A stretch of DNA of 7,356 nucleotides, taken from NCBI GenBank assembly GCA_964556545.1, contig CAZKWE010000015.1:1-7356 (forward strand). The letters are read 5' to 3'. Source of the stretch: JALSKU01 sp964556545 (GTDB taxonomy: Bacteria > Campylobacterota > Campylobacteria > Campylobacterales > JALSKU01). Shown piece by piece: positions 1-6,196 of the stretch. Both the position numbers and the translations under genes were made by a program. Each line of letters begins with the position of its first letter. The stretch's first letter is position 1. Under the pieces are notes generated by a model, which saw nothing but the letters and a program-made list of their open reading frames with translations, made no database searches and was not told where the DNA came from.

Positions 1-1154
1 TCATCAACAAAACCCAAAACTTCCAACACATTCTCTTTGATTTGTTCAGGTGTGCAAAAGATATGTGCATCATCCTGGGTAAATTCCCTCACTCTGAAAA
101 GTCCGTGCAAAACTCCGCTCATTTCGTGTCTGTGAACTACACCGTACTCAAAAAATTTAAGAGGTAAATCCCTGTAACTTCTAAGTTCGCTTTGATATAT
201 CTTTATATGCCCAACGCAATTCATGGGTTTTATGCCATATTCTACAGTTTTTGGATTTTTATCATCACCTTCATTTATCTTGGTAAAGTACATATTTTCA
301 CCGTAGTTGTCATAGTGGCCGCTTATCTTCCATGCTTTGCTTTTTAATATTTCAGGTCCGCGGACCGGCTGATATCCTCTTTTTCTGTGAGATTTATACA
401 GTAAGTATTCAAGTTTACTTCTAAGCCTTGCTCCGTTTGGTAGCCACAGCGGAAGTCCCGCACCTATATCTTCATCAAAAGTAAAAAGCTTTAACTCTCT
501 TCCGAGTTTTCTGTGATCTCTTTTTTTTGCTTCTTCTATCATTTGAAGATACTCTTTTAAGCTCTCTTTGGTGGAAAATGCCGTTCCGTAGATTCTTGTA
601 AGCATTTCACGATTTTCATCGCCTCCAAGATATGCTCCAGCGATCCTTGTAAGCTTGAAAAAATTTATATATTTGGTGTTTGGCAGATGCGGTCCACGAC
701 AGAGATCTTCAAAATCGCCTTGTTTATAGATACCGATTTTTGCATCATCAGGTATATTTTTCAATACCTCAAGCTTTAAATCGTCATCTTGAAATTTTTC
801 AAGAGCTTCTTTTTTGGTTATAGTGTATTTTATTATCTCATATCTTTTTTTAGCAAGCTCTTTCATTTTCTTTTCTATATCTTTTAAGTCGCTTTCTCCA
901 AGTTTTTTATCAACTCTAAAATCATAGTAAAAACCATCTTCTATAACCGGCCCTACGAAAAATTTTGCTTCAGGGTAGAGGTTTTTTACAGCTTGCGCCA
1001 TAAGGTGGGCAGTAGAGTGTCTTAAAACTTTGAGAGATTCTTTTGAATTATCAAGATATATTTTTTTAGCTTGCCGTGTATCGATACCGTTTTCTTTTGC
1101 TGTCTGTAAGTCAACGATATCATCATTAACTTTTATGGCTATAATATCTTCCAA
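1..1154 (-). CDS. thrS: Threonyl-tRNA synthetase, C-terminus beyond left edge
   Basis: Cytoplasmic class II aminoacyl-tRNA synthetase that attaches threonine to tRNA-Thr and edits mischarged seryl-tRNA. The window holds the first 384 codons of a protein expected to have about 600 residues. Order seen: a short N-terminal stretch (about residues 1-36), the editing domain with RHSTAH (His46, His50) and the paired CRGPH motif (Cys152, His156), then the catalytic core with KPMNCVGH (zinc ligand Cys313) and FTQDDAH (zinc ligand His364). The third zinc histidine and the anticodon-binding domain lie outside the window. The start is TTG: an in-frame TAA ends four bases upstream, and a GAGG ribosome site at 1161-1164 sits six bases before the TTG. 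The editing histidines come about 27 residues earlier than in the E. coli enzyme, so the usual N-terminal TGS domain is much reduced, as in Campylobacter and Helicobacter homologues. An insert of about eight residues (around GDDKNPKTV) precedes the zinc-cysteine motif. It follows tRNA-Val on the same strand. Confidence 0.97.
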   Translation of the reverse strand, partial: MEDIIAIKVNDDIVDLQTAKENGIDTRQAKKIYLDNSKESLKVLRHSTAHLMAQAVKNLYPEAKFFVGPVIEDGFYYDFRVDKKLGESDLKDIEKKMKELAKKRYEIIKYTITKKEALEKFQDDDLKLEVLKNIPDDAKIGIYKQGDFEDLCRGPHLPNTKYINFFKLTRIAGAYLGGDENREMLTRIYGTAFSTKESLKEYLQMIEEAKKRDHRKLGRELKLFTFDEDIGAGLPLWLPNGARLRSKLEYLLYKSHRKRGYQPVRGPEILKSKAWKISGHYDNYGENMYFTKINEGDDKNPKTVEYGIKPMNCVGHIKIYQSELRSYRDLPLKFFEYGVVHRHEMSGVLHGLFRVREFTQDDAHIFCTPEQIKENVLEVLGFVD

Positions 1155-1160
1155 AAATTA

Positions 1161-1164
1161 CCTC
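1161..1164 (-). promoter_or_regulatory. Ribosome binding site that fixes the thrS TTG start
   Basis: A GAGG core lies six bases before TTG at 1154-1152. The ATG that overlaps this site (1166-1164) is in the same frame but is followed after one codon by TAA, so it cannot be the thrS start. This makes TTG the only well-placed initiator. Confidence 0.75.
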
Positions 1165-1180
1165 ATTTTATATATTGTAA

Positions 1181-1256
1181 TGGTGGTCGCAACAGGACTT
1201 GAACCTGTGACCACCACCTTGTCGAGGTGGTGCTCTACCAGCTGAGCTATGCGACC
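1181..1256 (-). tRNA. tRNA-Val (anticodon GAC), CCA encoded
   Basis: A full 76-base cloverleaf folds by eye. The acceptor stem is seven pairs (GGTCGCA with TGCGACC). The D arm is GCTC/GAGC, with G18-G19 in the loop. The anticodon stem is CCACC/GGTGG, and the T arm is ACAGG/CCTGT with a TTCAAGT loop. The discriminator is A73 and the 3' CCA is encoded. The anticodon loop reads TCGACAA, placing GAC at positions 34-36 (bases 1223-1221), which decodes GUC and GUU valine codons. A35, C36 and A73 agree with known valine identity elements. Position 33 is C (base 1224) where nearly all elongator tRNAs have U. The gene is 26 bases upstream of thrS on the same strand and is probably part of the same primary transcript. 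Confidence 0.95.
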
Positions 1257-1271
1257 AAAATTAGAAAGCTT

Positions 1272-1277
1272 ATTTTA
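1272..1277 (-). promoter_or_regulatory. Probable -10 box for tRNA-Val/thrS
   Basis: On the minus strand, TAAAAT is preceded by TTTTGGA, which matches the T-rich GnTATAAT style of Campylobacterota sigma-70 promoters. No convincing -35 is visible. The box sits 16 bases before the mature tRNA 5' end, which leaves room for a short leader removed by RNase P. Confidence 0.5.
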
Positions 1278-1288
1278 TCCAAAATAAG

Positions 1289-1322
1289 TTTAAGTGTAGT
1301 TTAGAGTAGTAAAGAGTATAAT
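1289..1322 (+). promoter_or_regulatory. Probable sigma-70 promoter for the manB-rsmE operon
   Basis: A perfect TATAAT lies at 1317-1322. Upstream, TTTAAGTGTA at 1289-1298 resembles the TTTAAGTnTT element that precedes -10 boxes in Campylobacter promoters. The -10 box is 32 bases ahead of the ATG at 1355, giving a leader of about 25 bases. It is arranged back-to-back with the tRNA-Val/thrS promoter in a 98-bp divergent intergenic region. I see no operator or hairpin in that region. Confidence 0.65.
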
Positions 1323-1354
1323 TCATATATGCAATTAAATAACTGAGGAAACAG

Positions 1355-2725
1355 ATGGAAAATATCTTTAGAGAATATGATATAAGAGGAATTTTTGAAA
1401 AAGAGTTAAATGAAAAAAGTGTAAAACTTATAGGTTATCTTTTGGGTGAGGAAATAAAAAAACATGGAGAGTATGTGGCTATTGGCTATGATGCAAGGAC
1501 TCATTCGCCACTACTTAAAGACTATCTTGCAAGCGGTTTTGTAAAAGCCGGGGTAAAGGTGCTTGATATGGGGCTTGTTCCAACTCCTGTTTGCTATTTT
1601 GCCAACTATGTGGAATTTAGCGGTATAACTCCTGCCGGTTCAGTTATGATAACAGGTTCGCACAATCCAAAAGAGTATAACGGCTTTAAAATAACCATAG
1701 ACAAAAAGCCGTTTTTTGGAAATGACATATATGCTTTAAGAGATAAATTTTTTAAAATGCAAGATATAGCGATAAAAGACAATACAGCCTCTATCAAAAT
1801 TCCTGCCAAGAAAAAATATATAGACTATATGGTCAATGAGTTTTCTTTTTTGAAAGGACTTGAAACAAAAATTGTTTTAGACGGGGGAAACGCAGTAGCG
1901 GGAGTGGTTATAAAAGATATATTTGATGATTTAAGATTTGATTATAAAGGTTTATATCTTGAGCCTGATGGAAATTTTCCGAACCATCATCCGGATCCGA
2001 CCATAGAAGAAAATCTAAAAGATATAAAAGAGGAATTAAAAGATGGCTTTGATATAGGATTTGCGTATGACGGAGATGCGGATAGGATAGCCGTTTTGAC
2101 TAAAAAATACAATATAAAAGGTGATATTTTGGCCATACTGTTTGCAAAACAGATGAAAAAACCGATAGTTATAGGAGAAGTGAAGTGCTCCAAAATAATG
2201 TATGATGAGATAAACAAGATGGGTGGAAAAGCCATCATGTACAAAACAGGACACAGCAATCTAAAAGTAAAGATAAGAGAGACGGGGGCTGATCTTGCTG
2301 CTGAGGTTAGCGGACATATCTTTTTTGCAGATAGATATTTCGGTTATGATGATGCTATATATGCAACATTAAGAGTGCTTGAACTGATAAAAAAAGGTAT
2401 GAATTTAGATAAAGAGATAGATGCTTTGCCAAAGGTTTACTCAACCGAAGAGATCAAGATTCCCGTCAAAGAAGATGAAAAATTTGAACTTATGAAATGG
2501 ATAAAAGAGATACTTTTTAAAAGACCCTCTTATCTTCCGGATATAAAAAATATCATCAATATAGATGGAGTAAGGATAAATTTTGAAAACGGATGGGCAC
2601 TTGTAAGGGTATCCAATACTACTCCTGTTCTTGTAACAAGATATGAAGCAACCGATAAAGAGAGTTTAAATCTTTATCAAAAGAGTATCGAACGATTGAT
2701 AAATGAGGCAAAGGAGACTTTATGA
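1355..2725 (+). CDS. manB: Phosphomannomutase/phosphoglucomutase
   Basis: Cytosolic alpha-D-phosphohexomutase of 456 residues that interconverts hexose 6-phosphate and 1-phosphate, feeding GDP-mannose, UDP-glucose and surface-polysaccharide synthesis. All four hallmark sites are present: the phosphoserine loop TGSHNP (Ser102), the metal loop DGDADR (Asp239, Asp241, Asp243), the sugar-binding EVSGH (Glu317, Ser319, His321), and the C-terminal phosphate-binding RVSNTTP...RYE (418-431). TGHSNLK at 298-304 and the opening FREYDIRG also match the AlgC/ManB branch rather than GlmM. Length is normal for the family. The ATG is preceded at six bases by GAGG (1345-1348). The gene opens a five-gene operon and overlaps pyrC by four bases (ATGA). 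Dual use of mannose and glucose phosphates is typical of this subfamily, but the preferred substrate cannot be read from sequence. algC would be an equally fair name. Confidence 0.93.
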   Translation: MENIFREYDIRGIFEKELNEKSVKLIGYLLGEEIKKHGEYVAIGYDARTHSPLLKDYLASGFVKAGVKVLDMGLVPTPVCYFANYVEFSGITPAGSVMITGSHNPKEYNGFKITIDKKPFFGNDIYALRDKFFKMQDIAIKDNTASIKIPAKKKYIDYMVNEFSFLKGLETKIVLDGGNAVAGVVIKDIFDDLRFDYKGLYLEPDGNFPNHHPDPTIEENLKDIKEELKDGFDIGFAYDGDADRIAVLTKKYNIKGDILAILFAKQMKKPIVIGEVKCSKIMYDEINKMGGKAIMYKTGHSNLKVKIRETGADLAAEVSGHIFFADRYFGYDDAIYATLRVLELIKKGMNLDKEIDALPKVYSTEEIKIPVKEDEKFELMKWIKEILFKRPSYLPDIKNIINIDGVRINFENGWALVRVSNTTPVLVTRYEATDKESLNLYQKSIERLINEAKETL

Positions 2726-3735
2726 AGATAACTCTACACTCACCATTGGATATGCATCTGCATTTAAGAGATGGAAAAATGATGCAAAATATAGCAAGAT
2801 GCAGTTCAAAGTATTTTGCAGGTGGTGTAATAATGCCAAATCTTGTCCCTCCTATTGCAAGCATAGAAGATGTAAAGGCATATAAAAAAAGGATACAAAA
2901 AGCTATAAATGGTGATAAATTTGAGCCTTATATGACTTTGTTTTTTAAAAATGACTATAATTATAAATTTTTAAAGGAGGCAAAAAAATATATAAAAGCT
3001 ATAAAACTGTATCCAAGCGGAATTACAACAAATTCCGAGGGAGGAGTGAGTAGTTTTGAAACAGAAGATTTAAAAGAAACACTTGAAGCTATGAGTGAAC
3101 TTGAATTGCCTCTTTTGGTTCATGGTGAAACAAATGGATTTGTACTTGACAGAGAGAAAGAATTTGGATTGTTTTATGAAAAAATTGCCAAATCTTTTCC
3201 AAAGCTAAAGATAATTATGGAACATATAACAGATAAAAACAGTGTAAAACTTTTAGACAGATTTGATAATTTATATGCAACTATAACTCTTCACCATTTG
3301 CTTATCACACTTGATGATGTTGTAGGAGGACTTTTGAAACCTCATCTTTTTTGCAAACCCATAGCAAAAAAAGAAGAAGACAAAGAGTTTTTGCTGGAAG
3401 TTGCACTAAACGCTCATCCGAAAGTAATGTTCGGAAGCGACAGTGCTCCTCATCCGCAAAGCTCAAAAGAGTCTTGCGGGTGTGCGGCAGGAGTATTTTC
3501 TGCTCCGGTTATACTTCCCGCGCTTTGTGATTTGTTTGAAAAACATAATAAACTTGAAAACCTTCAAAATTTTATAAGTAATAATGCAAGAAAGATATAT
3601 AACATAAAACCGATAAAAAAAGATATAATTTTAGAAAAAAAAGAGTTTTTGGTGCCTGAAAAATATGGTGAAGTTATTCCTATGTTTGCGGGAGAAAGAC
3701 TTAACTGGAGTTATTATGAGAGTACTTGTTCTTGA
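2722..3735 (+). CDS. pyrC: Dihydroorotase (class II, PyrC type)
   Basis: Cytosolic zinc amidohydrolase of 337 residues that cyclises N-carbamoyl-aspartate to dihydroorotate, the third step of de novo pyrimidine synthesis. Seen: the metal-binding DMHLHLR (His12, His14), MPNL (Asn40), the carboxylated lysine in AIKLYPSGITTNS (Lys95), His134 in LLVHGE, His168 in IMEHIT, and the catalytic aspartate in FGSDSAPHP (Asp240). Length and motif order match the E. coli-type enzyme (about 348 residues), so it is an active single-domain PyrC and not the inactive PyrC' that partners aspartate carbamoyltransferase. A strong AAGGAG site (2711-2716) lies five bases before the start, inside the end of the mutase gene, and the ATGA overlap implies coupled translation. 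Its last 20 bases contain the start of the response regulator gene. I see no regulatory leader specific to pyrimidine control. Confidence 0.96.
   Translation: MKITLHSPLDMHLHLRDGKMMQNIARCSSKYFAGGVIMPNLVPPIASIEDVKAYKKRIQKAINGDKFEPYMTLFFKNDYNYKFLKEAKKYIKAIKLYPSGITTNSEGGVSSFETEDLKETLEAMSELELPLLVHGETNGFVLDREKEFGLFYEKIAKSFPKLKIIMEHITDKNSVKLLDRFDNLYATITLHHLLITLDDVVGGLLKPHLFCKPIAKKEEDKEFLLEVALNAHPKVMFGSDSAPHPQSSKESCGCAAGVFSAPVILPALCDLFEKHNKLENLQNFISNNARKIYNIKPIKKDIILEKKEFLVPEKYGEVIPMFAGERLNWSYYESTCS
3707..3710 (+). promoter_or_regulatory. Ribosome binding site inside pyrC that sets the response regulator start
   Basis: GGAG ends five bases before ATG at 3716, which begins MRVLVLEDNE, the normal first strand of a receiver domain. 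An in-frame ATG at 3665 would add 17 residues unlike any receiver start, so the later ATG is preferred. Confidence 0.7.
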
Positions 3736-4366
3736 AGACAATGAACTGCTTTTGGAAACATTGGAAGATTTTTTGGAAAATGAAGGATATAGTGTTGATC
3801 TTGCAAAAGATGGAGAGGAAGCCTTGCGGCTTAGCTATAAAAATACTTATGCTCTTTATCTTTTGGATATCAAAGTTCCCCTTGTTGACGGCATAGAGCT
3901 TTTAAAAGAGTTAAGAGAATACGGAGATAATACTCCTGCAATTTTTATCACCTCTTCGGTTGATAAAGATAGTATTACAAAGGGTTATGAAGCCGGGTGT
4001 GATGAGTATATAAAAAAACCTTTTGATTTGGATGAGCTTTTAATGAGAATAAAAGCTGTTCTAAAAAGAGTCGAGCCCGAAGAAATTATAAAGATAAATG
4101 ATAACTACAGTTATAATGTCAAAAGAAAAAGGCTTTTAAAGGGCAGTGAAGAGATAAAGATAAACTTAAAGGATTTGCAACTTTTGGAACTTCTTTTAAA
4201 AAACAGGGGCCAGGTTGTAACAAAGGATATGATAAAAGATGAATTGTGGCAAAGTGAAGAGGTTGTAAGCAGCGGGGCTTTGAGGGTATATATAAATAAT
4301 TTAAAAAAGATATTTGGTAAAGAGACGATAGAAAATATAAGAGGCCTTGGATATAGGTTTGTATAA
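3716..4366 (+). CDS. OmpR/PhoB-family two-component response regulator
   Basis: Cytoplasmic DNA-binding regulator of 216 residues. The receiver domain (about 1-118) has the acidic pocket Glu7-Asp8, the phosphoacceptor Asp51 in YLLDIKVPLVDG, Thr79 in FITSS, and Lys101 in IKKPFD. The C-terminal winged-helix domain (about 125-216) ends in the typical VYINNLKKIFG and IRGLGYRF signatures of OmpR-type trans-regulatory domains. All phosphotransfer residues are intact, so a working regulator is expected. The start overlaps pyrC by 20 bases. The cognate kinase begins 21 bases after its stop, so the two form a pair. The target genes are unknown. It resembles the many short epsilonproteobacterial OmpR-type regulators, but I cannot assign it to a named one. 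Confidence 0.95.
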   Translation: MRVLVLEDNELLLETLEDFLENEGYSVDLAKDGEEALRLSYKNTYALYLLDIKVPLVDGIELLKELREYGDNTPAIFITSSVDKDSITKGYEAGCDEYIKKPFDLDELLMRIKAVLKRVEPEEIIKINDNYSYNVKRKRLLKGSEEIKINLKDLQLLELLLKNRGQVVTKDMIKDELWQSEEVVSSGALRVYINNLKKIFGKETIENIRGLGYRFV

Positions 4367-4387
4367 TGATAAAACAGTGAGAGTTTG

Positions 4388-5245
4388 ATGGAAAAAGAAC
4401 ACAAATGGGTTTTGGTAAAAATTTCTCTCTTTTTCTCTTTATGGATGTTTTTTATATTTTCTATCATATATTTGATAATTGATAGATTTTATCTGAGTGA
4501 AAATTTATTTTATCTTATAGGAATGGCAGCTTTTTTGATATCTCTTTTTGGCGGATATATGCTTGCACTATTTTTTTTAAATCCAATATTTCAAACCAAC
4601 AAATTTCTTGACAGGCTTTTAAAAGATACTCTTCATGAGTTAAATATACCGGTAGCAACCATAAAAGCCAATGCTCAAATGATAAAAACAAATCCCGAAA
4701 ATCCAAAAAATATAAAAAGAGTGGACAGGATTGAAAAAGCATGTGAGGATTTGCTACAGCTTTACAAAGGGATGGATTATTATATAAAAAGAGAGATTGA
4801 GCAGGTTGATAAGGAATTGTTCAATCTTAAGGATATATGTATTGAAAGTATAAAAAAATTTAAAGAGATAAGCAAAGATATAAAAATTATCGCAGAATTG
4901 GAAGATGTAAAAGTGGAAGCTGACAGGATGGGTTTTATAAAAGTTTTAGACAATCTTATATCAAATGCCATCAAATATAACAAAAAAAACGGATATGTAA
5001 AAATTATATTGAAAAAAGATTATTTGATAGTAGAAGATAATGGTATAGGAATGGATTCAAGTGAACTTTTTAGAGTATTTGACAGACATTATCAAGCAGA
5101 TGAGAGCAAGAGTGGATATGGCTTGGGGCTTAGCATAGTTAAGTCTTACTGCGACAAAGAGAAAATTTATATCAATATCGATTCTCAAAAGGGAATTGGA
5201 AGTAAATTTAAACTAAGTTTAAAAAATATTATAGCCCGGGAATAA
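4388..5245 (+). CDS. Small membrane sensor histidine kinase
   Basis: Inner-membrane kinase of 285 residues, partner of the preceding regulator. Two hydrophobic helices (about residues 8-31 and 40-66) are joined by only some eight residues, so there is virtually no periplasmic sensor domain, and no HAMP linker is recognisable before the dimerisation helix. The H-box is DTLHELNIPVATIK with phosphoacceptor His83. HELNIP replaces the classic HELRTP, a form I associate with epsilonproteobacterial kinases. The ATPase domain shows the N-box DNLISNAIKYN (188-198), the G1 box EDNGIGMD (216-223) and the G2 box GYGLGLSIVK (243-252). Start: TTG at 4385 is directly followed by ATG at 4388. The GAGAG site at 4379-4383 is too close to the TTG and four bases from the ATG, so the ATG is preferred. 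The signal sensed is not evident; a membrane-intrinsic cue or an accessory protein is my inference. rsmE follows after three bases. Confidence 0.93.
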   Translation: MEKEHKWVLVKISLFFSLWMFFIFSIIYLIIDRFYLSENLFYLIGMAAFLISLFGGYMLALFFLNPIFQTNKFLDRLLKDTLHELNIPVATIKANAQMIKTNPENPKNIKRVDRIEKACEDLLQLYKGMDYYIKREIEQVDKELFNLKDICIESIKKFKEISKDIKIIAELEDVKVEADRMGFIKVLDNLISNAIKYNKKNGYVKIILKKDYLIVEDNGIGMDSSELFRVFDRHYQADESKSGYGLGLSIVKSYCDKEKIYINIDSQKGIGSKFKLSLKNIIARE

Positions 5246-5248
5246 AAA

Positions 5249-5920
5249 ATGCAGTTTTTATATCATGAAAATGCTTCACAGAATAAGATAATTATACAAA
5301 ATGAATTATATAAATATATTTTTAAGATTAGAAGACACAAGCTTGGCGAGAGTATAGCTTTAAGAAATCTAAAAGATGATTTTATATATTTTTACAAGAT
5401 AGAAAGCATATCCAAAAAAGAGGCTTTGTTTGTTTTGCAAAGTAAACAAAAGATGGTTATAGCTCCCAATAAACATTTGCATATAGGATGGTGTATCATA
5501 GATACTAAAATTATAGAAAAAACATTGCCTATGCTAAATGAGATGGGTGTTGGCAAAATATCATTTATCTACTGTGATAGGAGCCAAAAAAATTTTAAAA
5601 TAAATCTTGAAAGGTTGAAAAAGATACTTGTAAATTCTTCCCAACAATGTGGCAGAAGTAAAATGATGGAGATAGAGATACTAAAAAGTTTAAAAGAGTA
5701 CTTTAAAAGATATCCAAAGAGTGCCATACTTGATTTTGGAGGAAAAAGTATAGACAATAGAGAAATTGACAGTATAGTTATAGGGTGCGAAGGCGGTTTT
5801 TCCGAAAGTGAAAAAGAGCAATTTGAAGATAAAAAATGTTACAGTTTTGATACTGCGATGATACTAAAAAGTGAAAGTGCAACAGTAGCCATAACAGCCA
5901 TAAAAGAGCTTATGACATAA
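5249..5920 (+). CDS. rsmE: 16S rRNA (uracil-1498-N3)-methyltransferase
   Basis: Cytosolic SPOUT-family methyltransferase of 223 residues that uses S-adenosylmethionine to methylate N3 of U1498 in 16S rRNA of the assembled small subunit. The N-terminal third (about 1-70) matches the small PUA-like RNA-binding domain, with RRHKLGE in the expected place. The knot domain includes SSQQCGRSKMMEI (130-142, E. coli form EQCGR) and IGCEGGFSESE (178-188). Two departures stand out: the usual IGPEGG has Cys180 in place of proline, and the LGxRILRxETA signature is replaced by FDTAMILKSESA (200-211). Divergent forms of this last motif occur in epsilonproteobacterial homologues as I recall them. The gene follows the kinase by three bases with only a weak GGGA site, so it is probably translated by coupling. 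It is the last clear member of the operon, and no hairpin terminator follows it. Confidence 0.9.
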   Translation: MQFLYHENASQNKIIIQNELYKYIFKIRRHKLGESIALRNLKDDFIYFYKIESISKKEALFVLQSKQKMVIAPNKHLHIGWCIIDTKIIEKTLPMLNEMGVGKISFIYCDRSQKNFKINLERLKKILVNSSQQCGRSKMMEIEILKSLKEYFKRYPKSAILDFGGKSIDNREIDSIVIGCEGGFSESEKEQFEDKKCYSFDTAMILKSESATVAITAIKELMT

Positions 5921-6196
5921 TTAAGTTACAAATTTTCTTGTTTACTATCAATATTATGCAATATTTTAGGTTTTAAAATGTATAATTATAAAAATACAAC
6001 AATTGTTGGAGATATTATTACAAATGATTATCCTGCGAAACCAAAGAAAAAACTGATAATCGCAGTTGCATTTGTTACAGGACTTATTTTTTCTGTGTTT
6101 TTGGTATTTTTCTTAGAATTTATCAAAAGTTTTAAAGAAGATAAAACTAAAGAATAAAAATTAAAAATAGATGATAAATAATTTAAAGGCTATATT
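5921..6196. other. Gap between rsmE and galE
   Basis: This 276-bp AT-rich stretch holds the Wzz-like frame. Nothing like a rho-independent terminator is visible after rsmE. TATAAT at 5981-5986, inside the first codons of the small frame, and an A/T-rich run before galE could act as promoter elements for the galE unit, but neither has a clear upstream partner. No repeats or RNA gene were seen. Confidence 0.4.
5978..6157 (+). CDS. Wzz-like C-terminal fragment, 59-residue membrane protein or relic
   Basis: A 59-codon frame encodes a protein that matches only the far C-terminal end of Wzz-family chain-length determinants. Residues 7-25 (TTIVGDIITNDYPAKPKKK) correspond to the stretch before the second transmembrane helix, residues 26-48 form one hydrophobic helix with the conserved AFVTGL core, and a short charged tail (FIKSFKEDKTKE) follows. 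Full Wzz proteins are about 300 residues, with an N-terminal helix and a large periplasmic domain. None of that is present in any forward frame upstream, which is occupied by rsmE. The ATG has only a weak AGG site (5968-5970) in front. Most likely this is the remnant of a wzz gene whose 5' part was lost, but the frame is intact and a small expressed membrane protein cannot be excluded. It lies between rsmE and galE, at the edge of the probable polysaccharide locus. Confidence 0.55.
   Translation: MYNYKNTTIVGDIITNDYPAKPKKKLIIAVAFVTGLIFSVFLVFFLEFIKSFKEDKTKE

Noticed and set aside
1030..1245. Plus-strand frame of 71 codons across the thrS start and tRNA-Val
   Set aside because: It runs antisense through the thrS N-terminus and the tRNA cloverleaf, and has no family signature or ribosome site.
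1987..2259. Minus-strand frames of 67-118 codons within the mutase, regulator, kinase, rsmE and galE genes
   Set aside because: They are opposite-strand shadows of strong coding regions, rich in Phe, Ser and Ile from A/T complement bias, with no motifs.
2703..2885. Plus-strand 60-codon frame over the start of pyrC
   Set aside because: It lies in a different frame from both the mutase and pyrC, whose motifs are intact there, so it is a shadow.
3665..3715. Longer response regulator start at ATG 3665
   Set aside because: The extra 17 residues do not resemble a receiver start, would lengthen the overlap with pyrC, and the ATG at 3716 has a well-spaced GGAG.
4385..4387. TTG at 4385 as the kinase start
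   Set aside because: The GAGAG site is only one base away from it, whereas ATG at 4388 has a workable spacing.
5921..5950. Possible terminator hairpin after rsmE
   Set aside because: Only four A/T-rich pairs (ACAA with TTGT) form cleanly, with no GC-rich stem followed by a T run.
5981..5990. TATAATTATA palindrome as an operator
   Set aside because: A ten-base A/T palindrome is expected by chance in DNA this AT-rich; only its TATAAT is noted as a weak promoter candidate.
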